From assembly GCA_943370145.1 (NCBI GenBank), contig CALRPY020000097.1:1-11005 (forward strand): a DNA stretch of 11,005 bases, read 5' to 3'. Below, in pieces: positions 6,329 through 11,005 of this stretch (position 1 is the stretch's first letter; every line of letters begins with the position of its first letter). Under the pieces are notes generated by a model that worked only from the letters and a program-made list of their open reading frames with translations, had not been told where the DNA came from and did not search any database. A program made the position numbers and the translations under genes. This stretch comes from Ga0077536 sp943370145. GTDB taxonomy: Bacteria; Pseudomonadota; Gammaproteobacteria; Ga0077536.

Positions 6329-6964
6329 ATGGCCAGAAGGATACAGATTCACCCCACACACCCGCAGGGCAGGCTGCTACGCCAGGCTGCCGACGTCTTG
6401 CGCGAGGATGGCGTCATCGTCTACCCGACCGATTCCACCTACGCCCTGGGTTGTCGCATGAACGCCCGCGACGGCCAGCAGCGCATTCACGCGATCCGGC
6501 GTGACAGCGTGCGCCACTACCTGACGCTGGTGTGTCCCGACCTCTCCTCGCTCGCGAATCACGCGCGGGTCGACAACCAGGCCTTCCGGATGCTGAAGAT
6601 GCTGACGCCCGGGCCCTATACCTTCATCCTGCAGGCCTCGCGCGACATCCCGAAGCGGATCCTGGATCCGAAGCGCAAGACCATCGGCCTGCGCATCCCC
6701 GAGCACCCGGTGGCGCGGGCCCTGCTCGCGGAACTCGGCGAGCCGTTGCTGAGCGCGACCCTGACCGACCCGCAACTCGAGGAACCGCTGGTCGATCCGG
6801 AAGAGCTGTTCGACCGCTACGAACACGGGATTGACCTGATTCTCGATGCCGGCGCCTGCGGCCTCGAACCGACGACCATCATCGACCTCAGCGGCCCGCG
6901 TCCGCTGCTCGTGCGCCAGGGCCGAGGCGACGTGTCCAGGGTTCTCGACCTCGAGCAGGGCTGA
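6329..6964 (+). CDS. yciO: YciO family protein (Sua5/YciO/YrdC superfamily)
   Basis: The product belongs to the superfamily of L-threonylcarbamoyladenylate synthases (TsaC/YrdC, Sua5), which make the precursor for tRNA t6A37. It falls in the YciO branch, whose cellular role is less clear. Evidence is the 211-aa length with no extra C-terminal Sua5 domain, and blocks very like E. coli YciO: IHPTHPQGRLLRQA, VIVYPTDSTYALGC (to residue 42), TPGPYTFIL (92-100), KTIGLRIPEHP (from 116), GEPLLSATL, and PTTIIDLSG with VVRQG-like VRQGRGDV at the end. The ATG at 6329 gives the E. coli-like N terminus; no strong ribosome site is seen. It heads the plus-strand run, 14 bp ahead of the M50 protease gene. 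It should not be assumed to be the essential t6A enzyme. Confidence 0.93.
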   Translation: MARRIQIHPTHPQGRLLRQAADVLREDGVIVYPTDSTYALGCRMNARDGQQRIHAIRRDSVRHYLTLVCPDLSSLANHARVDNQAFRMLKMLTPGPYTFILQASRDIPKRILDPKRKTIGLRIPEHPVARALLAELGEPLLSATLTDPQLEEPLVDPEELFDRYEHGIDLILDAGACGLEPTTIIDLSGPRPLLVRQGRGDVSRVLDLEQG

Positions 6965-6978
6965 ACGACGCACCGTCC

Positions 6979-7602
6979 ATGGATTCACTCATCAACGTTC
7001 TCGTCATCGCAATCCCGGCGATTTTCGCCATCACCGTCCACGAAGTCGCCCATGGCTGGGTGGCAAACCAGCTGGGCGATCCCACCGCGGCCCGCCTCGG
7101 TCGGCTGAGCCTGAACCCGCTGCGCCACGTCGATCCAGTCGGCACGGTGCTGGTGCCGCTGGCCCTGAAGCTGCTGGGCTCGCCTTTCCTGTTCGGATGG
7201 GCCAAGCCCGTGCCCGTGAACTGGCGTAACCTCCGCCACTTCCGGCGCGATGTCGCGCTGGTGGCGGCCGCCGGGCCCGCCGCGAATCTGGGCATGCTGA
7301 TCGGGTGGTCGCTGCTGCTCGGCAGCGCGGCCGCCGATACGAGTTTCATCAAGGACATGTGTTGGACGGGCGTGCTCTTCAATGCAACAATCATGACCCT
7401 TAACCTGATTCCCATCCCGCCGCTCGACGGCAGCCGAATCGTGACCGCGGCCCTGCCGGCACGCTTGGCGGTCATCTACAACCGGCTGGAACCCTTTGGC
7501 CTGGTGCTGACCGCCCTGCTGCTCTTTTCTGGCATATTGGGCGGACTGCTGGGACCGGTGCTTGGCCTCGTGGGCAAGCTGGTAGCCGCCCTGGCGGGAT
7601 GA
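6979..7602 (+). CDS. Site-2 protease family (M50) membrane metalloprotease
   Basis: This is an intramembrane zinc protease homologue of the short, PDZ-less M50 group. Residues 21-25 form the HEVAH zinc site inside the first hydrophobic segment. LNPLRHVDPVGT (45-56) is the conserved loop of this group, and NLIPIPPLDGSR (142-153) supplies the third zinc ligand, Asp150, in the LDG motif. About four or five hydrophobic segments are visible in 207 aa. No PDZ domain is present, so it is not a classical RseP with sigma-E release. Substrates of this widespread subgroup are not established. It lies 14 bp after yciO and 106 bp before trpS, a gene order frequent in betaproteobacteria. All catalytic residues are intact. 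Confidence 0.94.
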   Translation: MDSLINVLVIAIPAIFAITVHEVAHGWVANQLGDPTAARLGRLSLNPLRHVDPVGTVLVPLALKLLGSPFLFGWAKPVPVNWRNLRHFRRDVALVAAAGPAANLGMLIGWSLLLGSAAADTSFIKDMCWTGVLFNATIMTLNLIPIPPLDGSRIVTAALPARLAVIYNRLEPFGLVLTALLLFSGILGGLLGPVLGLVGKLVAALAG

Positions 7603-7708
7603 ACCCGCACGGGCGCCCACATGGTGGCCGGCACACGAGCCGCGTCGAGCCCCGTGTCCCGGGCCCGCGATCAATGAATCCAGAACCTGTCGAACACAAC
7701 ACCGCGCC

Positions 7709-8920
7709 ATGAGCCTTCTAGCGAACAAACGCGTCCTTTCCGGCATGCGACCGACCGGCCAGCTGCACCTCGGGCACTACCACGGGGTGCTGAAGAACTG
7801 GGTGAAACTCCAGCACGAGTACGAGTGCTTCTTCTTCGTCGCCGACTGGCACGCGCTGACCACGAGCTACGACAGCACCGGCATCATCAGCGACAGCGCC
7901 TTCGACATCGTCGTGGACTGGCTGTCGGTCGGCATCAATCCGGGCGAGGCGACGATCTTCGTGCAGTCACGCGTGCCCGAGCATGCGGAACTCCACCTGC
8001 TGCTGTCGATGATCACGCCGATCAGCTGGCTGGAGCGGGTCCCGACCTACAAGGACCAGCAGGAAAAGCTGAAGGAGCGTGATCTCTCGACCTACGGTTT
8101 CCTCGGCTACCCGCTGCTGCAGGCCGCCGACATCCTGATCTACAAGGCTGGCCACGTGCCGGTCGGCGAAGACCAGGTGTCGCACATCGAGCTGTCGCGC
8201 GAGGTCGCCCGCCGCTTCAATTACCTCTACGGCCGCGAGCCGGGTTTCGAGGAGAAAGCGCACGCGGCGGTCAGGAAGCTCGGCAAGCGCAACGCGAGCC
8301 TCTACGAGGAACTGCGCAAACGCTACCAGGAAGAGGGGGATCCCGACGCGCTCGCGCGCGGACACGCTTTCCTGGACGCCCAGCAGAACATCTCGCTCGG
8401 CGACCGCGAACGCCTGCTGGGCTACCTCGAAGGCGGTGGCAAGGTCATCCTGCCCGAGCCCCAGGCGCTGCTGACGCCGGAGTCGAAGATGCCCGGGCTC
8501 GATGGCGAGAAGATGTCGAAGTCGTACAACAACACCATCGGCCTGCGCGAGGCGCCGGATTCGGTGCGGACCAAGCTGCGCACGATGCCGACCGACCCGG
8601 CCCGCGTGCGGCGCACCGATCCGGGCGACCCGGCGCGCTGTCCGGTGTGGAAATTCCACCAGATCTACTCGCCGCCCGACGTGCAGCAGTGGGCGCAGGA
8701 AGGCTGCCGCAGCGCCGGCATCGGCTGCCTGGACTGCAAGCAGCCCGTGATCGACGCGGTGCTCAAGGAACAGGCGCCGATCCGCGAACGCAGCGAGGAA
8801 TTCCTGGCCGATCCCGACACCGTGCGCGCGATCGTCGACGAGGGCTGCGAGGCCGCCCGCGAAGCCGCGCGGGAAACGATCGAGGAAGTGCGCCAGGCCA
8901 TGAACCTGAGCTATCGCTGA
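7709..8920 (+). CDS. trpS: Tryptophanyl-tRNA synthetase
   Basis: TrpS charges tRNA-Trp with tryptophan using ATP. It is a class Ic aminoacyl-tRNA synthetase acting as a cytoplasmic dimer. Both class I signatures are present: the HIGH equivalent HLGH at residues 20-23 (in GMRPTGQLHLGHY) and KMSKS at 268-272 (in DGEKMSKSYNN). The product is 403 aa against about 330 for the short bacterial form. The extra length is mainly an insertion between the YLYGREPGF block (about 177) and the ALLTPESKMPGLDG block (about 254), seen in many beta- and gammaproteobacteria. A Cys-containing stretch (EGCRSAGIGCLDCKQ) lies in the C-terminal helical part. The stop TGA overlaps the scpA start by one base (TGATG), so the two are translationally coupled. 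No tryptophan-responsive leader peptide was found in the 106-bp upstream gap. Confidence 0.98.
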   Translation: MSLLANKRVLSGMRPTGQLHLGHYHGVLKNWVKLQHEYECFFFVADWHALTTSYDSTGIISDSAFDIVVDWLSVGINPGEATIFVQSRVPEHAELHLLLSMITPISWLERVPTYKDQQEKLKERDLSTYGFLGYPLLQAADILIYKAGHVPVGEDQVSHIELSREVARRFNYLYGREPGFEEKAHAAVRKLGKRNASLYEELRKRYQEEGDPDALARGHAFLDAQQNISLGDRERLLGYLEGGGKVILPEPQALLTPESKMPGLDGEKMSKSYNNTIGLREAPDSVRTKLRTMPTDPARVRRTDPGDPARCPVWKFHQIYSPPDVQQWAQEGCRSAGIGCLDCKQPVIDAVLKEQAPIRERSEEFLADPDTVRAIVDEGCEAAREAARETIEEVRQAMNLSYR

Positions 8921-9756
8921 TGAGCGTCGACGACGTCGAGCAGCGCGTCGCCGGGGACGAGGCGCCCGCCCCTCCGCAACAGGTCGAAATGCCCTTCGCG
9001 ATCGTGCAGGGCATGCCGATCACCGAGCCGCCGAAGGATCTCTATATTCCGCCGGACGCGCTGGAAGTCTTCCTCGAAGCCTTCGAGGGGCCGCTCGATC
9101 TCCTGCTGTACCTGATCAAGCGCCAGAACCTGGACATCCTCGACATCCCGATCGCGCGGATTACCGAGCAGTACATGTCCTACATCGACATGATGCAGGG
9201 CCTGAAGCTGGAACTCGCCGCCGAGTATCTCGTGATGGCGGCGATGCTTGCCGAGATCAAGTCGCGGATGCTGTTGCCGCGTCCCCAGGGAGTCACCGAG
9301 GAGGAGGGCGATCCGCGCGCCGAACTCGTGCGACGCCTGCAGGAATACGAGCGCTACAAGAAGGCCGCCGAGGATCTCGACGCGTTGCCGCGCCTCGAAC
9401 GCGAACTGCAGCGGGTCGTCGTCGCCTTCGAACATCGCGACAAGGTGCAGGCGCCGCCGCCGGTCACGCTCGAAGCGCTGCTCGGCGCTTTTCGCGACGT
9501 CCTGCGCCGCGCCGCGATGTTCACCGACCATCGTGTCGAACGTGAGCCGCTGTCGGTGCGCGAACGCATGGGCATCGTGCTCGAGCGCGCGCGCAGCGAC
9601 AGCTTCACGTCATTCAGCGCGATGTTCTCGGCGGAGGAGGGCAAGGCCGGCGTGGTCGTGACCCTGCTCGCCATCCTGGAACTGCTGCGGCAGGCCATGA
9701 TCGAACTGGTGCAGAACGACGAGTGTGCACCCATCTACATCAAACGCATTGCCTGA
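8920..9756 (+). CDS. scpA: Segregation and condensation protein A
   Basis: ScpA is the kleisin subunit of the SMC-ScpAB condensin. It bridges the two SMC heads and binds a ScpB dimer to organise the chromosome for segregation. The 278-aa product begins with a variable acidic/Pro-rich leader of about 45 residues. The kleisin N-terminal region follows, with FEGPLDLLLYLI starting at Phe55 and the helix AAEYLVMAAMLAEIKSRMLLP. A charged middle stretch (RLQEYERYKKAAEDL) precedes the C-terminal winged helix ending in IELVQNDECAPIYIKRI. The ATG at 8920 uses the last base of the trpS stop codon. Longer in-frame starts would extend deep into trpS and are not supported. scpB follows after 14 bp. No smc gene is in the window; smc is usually encoded elsewhere. 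Confidence 0.97.
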   Translation: MSVDDVEQRVAGDEAPAPPQQVEMPFAIVQGMPITEPPKDLYIPPDALEVFLEAFEGPLDLLLYLIKRQNLDILDIPIARITEQYMSYIDMMQGLKLELAAEYLVMAAMLAEIKSRMLLPRPQGVTEEEGDPRAELVRRLQEYERYKKAAEDLDALPRLERELQRVVVAFEHRDKVQAPPPVTLEALLGAFRDVLRRAAMFTDHRVEREPLSVRERMGIVLERARSDSFTSFSAMFSAEEGKAGVVVTLLAILELLRQAMIELVQNDECAPIYIKRIA

Positions 9757-9770
9757 GCCGCCGACCCGCC

Positions 9771-10772
9771 ATGCAACAGCCGCCTCTCAAGATCCTGCTC
9801 GAAGCCGCCATCATGGCGTCCGACTCGCCGATCAACCTCGAACGCCTCGCAGGCATGTTCGCCGACCAGGGCGAGGATGCGCCCTCGCGCGACGATCTGC
9901 AGGCTGCGCTGGCCGAACTCGCGGGCGACTACGCCGAACGCGGCATCGAGCTGGCGGAGGTCGGCGGTGGCTGGCGCTTCCAGACCCGCGCGAGCTGCGC
10001 GGCGTGGATCAATCGCCTGTGGGAGGAGCGCAAGCCGCGCTACTCGCGCGCGCTGCTGGAAACGCTTGCGATCATCGCGTACCGCCAGCCGATCACCCGC
10101 GCCGAAATCGAGGACATCCGTGGCGTCGCGGTCAGCAGCGGCATCATCAAGACCCTCCACGAGCGCGACTGGATCAAGGTTGTCGGCCATCGCGACGTAC
10201 CGGGCCGGCCGGCGATCTTCGCGACCACGCGCGAATTCCTGGCCTACTTCAATCTGTCGTCCCTGTCCGACCTGCCGACGCTGGCGGAACTGCGCGACAT
10301 CGACGAACTGAGCCCTGACCTCTTCGCCGATTTCGAGGCACAGGCCGCCGAGGCCGAAGCGGCGGCCGAAGCCGACGCTGCCGGCGACGGCGAACTGACG
10401 CCCGGTCTCGAAGCCGAGGTTGCGGGCGATCCGTCCGCTGTCGCGCCATCCATTCCCGCCGACGAACCGGAGCTTGCCGACGCTGGTGAGGGGGAGCCGG
10501 ATGACGAGATCCCGGACGACGAGGACGCGGACGACGAGGATGCGGACGACGGGGACGCGGACGACGGGGACGCGGACGACGAGGACTTGGATGACGAGGA
10601 CGCGGACGACGAGGACGCGGACGACGAGGACTCGGATGACGAGGACTCGGATGACCAGGACTCGGATGACGGGGACGCGGATGACGGGGACGCGGACGAC
10701 GGGGACGCGGACGACGAGGACGCGGACGACGAGGACGCGGACGACGAAGAAAACGCTGGAGAAACACGCTGA
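9771..10772 (+). CDS. scpB: Segregation and condensation protein B with a long acidic repeat tail
   Basis: ScpB forms a dimer of tandem winged-helix domains that binds ScpA in the SMC condensin. The conserved core covers about residues 1-180, with ILLEAAIMASDSPI, the second winged helix opening RYSRALLETLAIIAYRQPITRAEIEDIRG, and ending VPGRPAIFATTREFLAYF. Typical ScpB proteins end at about 180-220 residues. This one is 333 aa because of an Ala/Glu-rich stretch (about 190-245) and then 15 tandem acidic pentapeptides (249-323), mostly DDEDA or DDGDA. The start ATG at 9771 gives the usual N terminus; an in-frame GTG/ATG-like upstream option at 9723 would overlap scpA and is unlikely. The stop overlaps a probable CTG start of the next gene. 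The tail is predicted to be disordered and strongly negative. Confidence 0.95.
   Translation: MQQPPLKILLEAAIMASDSPINLERLAGMFADQGEDAPSRDDLQAALAELAGDYAERGIELAEVGGGWRFQTRASCAAWINRLWEERKPRYSRALLETLAIIAYRQPITRAEIEDIRGVAVSSGIIKTLHERDWIKVVGHRDVPGRPAIFATTREFLAYFNLSSLSDLPTLAELRDIDELSPDLFADFEAQAAEAEAAAEADAAGDGELTPGLEAEVAGDPSAVAPSIPADEPELADAGEGEPDDEIPDDEDADDEDADDGDADDGDADDEDLDDEDADDEDADDEDSDDEDSDDQDSDDGDADDGDADDGDADDEDADDEDADDEENAGETR
10515..10739 (+). repeat. 15-bp tandem repeat, 15 units, inside scpB
   Basis: Fifteen consecutive 15-bp units, consensus GACGACGAGGACGCG, run without interruption or indel and are followed by a partial unit (GACGACGAA). The units encode D-D-E/G/Q-D-A/S/L. Units 1, 7, 14 and 15 are identical in DNA, as are 3, 4 and 13, and 11 and 12. 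The period is a multiple of three, so gain or loss of units changes tail length but keeps the frame. Of the 75 encoded residues 54 are Asp or Glu. Confidence 0.97.
10758..10761 (+). promoter_or_regulatory. Ribosome binding site favouring a CTG start for the next gene
   Basis: GGAG, within TGGAGAAACACG, lies 7 nt before the CTG at 10769 and inside the last codons of scpB. It is the only good Shine-Dalgarno match near the frame that stays open to the right edge, and it supports initiation at that CTG. Confidence 0.55.
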
Positions 10773-11005
10773 ACGCAGACCGTCCTGGACGTCCCCCGCC
10801 GCGCGCTGACCGCAGCCGGCCTGCCGGGGGCAGCAAAGCCAAAGCACCGCGTCCGTCCGGACGAGGGCAGCCGTCTCGTTCCGAGCGGACGGAACCGGTC
10901 GCCAGGGGCGCCCGCGCCGTCGGCGCTGCGGAGCGCGGCGCGCGGAACGCGCCGCCGGCCGCGACGCGCGACAAGCGTGCACCGGCGACGCGCGAAGGAC
11001 GCCCG
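10769..11005 (+). CDS. rluB: Probable 23S rRNA pseudouridine synthase RluB, N-terminal extension only (runs off right edge)
   Basis: A frame opens at 10769 and stays open for all 79 codons to the edge. The translation is rich in Arg, Pro, Ala and Gly (17 Arg and 3 Lys against 7 acidic residues), with no folded domain yet. In many proteobacteria rluB, which makes pseudouridine 2605 in 23S rRNA, follows scpB directly, and betaproteobacterial RluB often has a long basic disordered extension. The identification rests on that context. The frame contains no ATG, GTG or TTG codon after its last upstream stop. Its first codon with a good ribosome site is CTG, which overlaps the scpB TGA as CTGA, the same geometry as the common ATGA junction. 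The alternatives are a start outside the window or a base error. The S4 and catalytic domains should lie beyond the right edge. Confidence 0.55.
   Translation, partial: MNADRPGRPPPRADRSRPAGGSKAKAPRPSGRGQPSRSERTEPVARGARAVGAAERGARNAPPAATRDKRAPATREGRP

Noticed and set aside
7603..7708. Tryptophan-responsive leader or T-box ahead of trpS
   Set aside because: No leader peptide with Trp codons, no T-box-like sequence and no terminator/antiterminator pair visible. T-boxes are also not typical of proteobacteria.
10515..10739. CRISPR array
   Set aside because: The 15-bp units are contiguous with no unique spacers, they are in frame, and they encode an acidic tail.
10420..10809. Plus-strand TRTRTTRTRT-repeat frame
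   Set aside because: An out-of-frame reading of the same tandem repeat, inside scpB.
9735..10982. 415-codon minus-strand frame with VRVLVVRVPV-type repeats opposite scpB
   Set aside because: The repeats are just the reverse complement of the scpB 15-bp array. The sense frame has the conserved ScpB domain.

Overview
The window is high-GC chromosomal DNA from a proteobacterium. I infer a betaproteobacterium, probably near the Rhodocyclales (Azoarcus/Thauera-like). The reasons are the linkage yciB-yciI-bolA, the run yciO - M50 protease - trpS - scpA - scpB - (rluB), a long TrpS with the inserted segment common in beta/gammaproteobacteria, and GC-rich third codon positions. No 16S or other taxonomic marker is present, so this is inference. 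I see no transposon, integrase, prophage, CRISPR array, tRNA or rRNA. Everything looks like resident housekeeping DNA.

Layout from left to right. (1) On the minus strand, positions 1-1122 hold clpS followed by the 5' part of clpA, which runs off the left edge: the N-degron adaptor and its unfoldase. (2) Positions 1123-1824 are a 702-bp gap between the divergent clpS and aceA genes. It holds a clpS -10 element with an adjacent dyad, a perfect 20-bp palindrome, GC-rich hairpins and the aceA leader, but no gene I can support. (3) aceA (isocitrate lyase, glyoxylate shunt) lies on the plus strand and ends at a strong hairpin terminator shared with the convergent dapE. (4) A tightly packed minus-strand operon, transcribed 6281 to 3194, reads yciB - yciI - bolA - beta-class adenine DNA methyltransferase (DpnA-like) - dapE, with a 6-nt gap, a 4-nt overlap, a 47-nt overlap and a 1-nt gap. 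(5) Divergent from it, a plus-strand run from 6329 to the right edge reads yciO - M50 site-2-protease-like gene - trpS - scpA - scpB - probable rluB. trpS/scpA and scpB/rluB overlap at their stop/start codons.

How the genes work together: ClpS delivers N-degron substrates to ClpA(P). AceA diverts isocitrate into the glyoxylate bypass for growth on C2 units or fatty acids. DapE makes LL-diaminopimelate for lysine and peptidoglycan. YciB is an inner-membrane envelope/septation protein. ScpA and ScpB are the kleisin and accessory subunits of SMC condensin, cotranscribed with TrpS.

The parts most worth a second look are: ScpB with a C-terminal tail of 15 tandem acidic pentapeptides encoded by a 15-bp minisatellite; the next gene, probable rluB, which appears to start at a CTG codon within a CTGA stop/start overlap; and an apparently solitary DpnA-like methyltransferase whose start lies inside bolA and whose stop is 1 nt from dapE. 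I did not find a clearly new multi-gene system.
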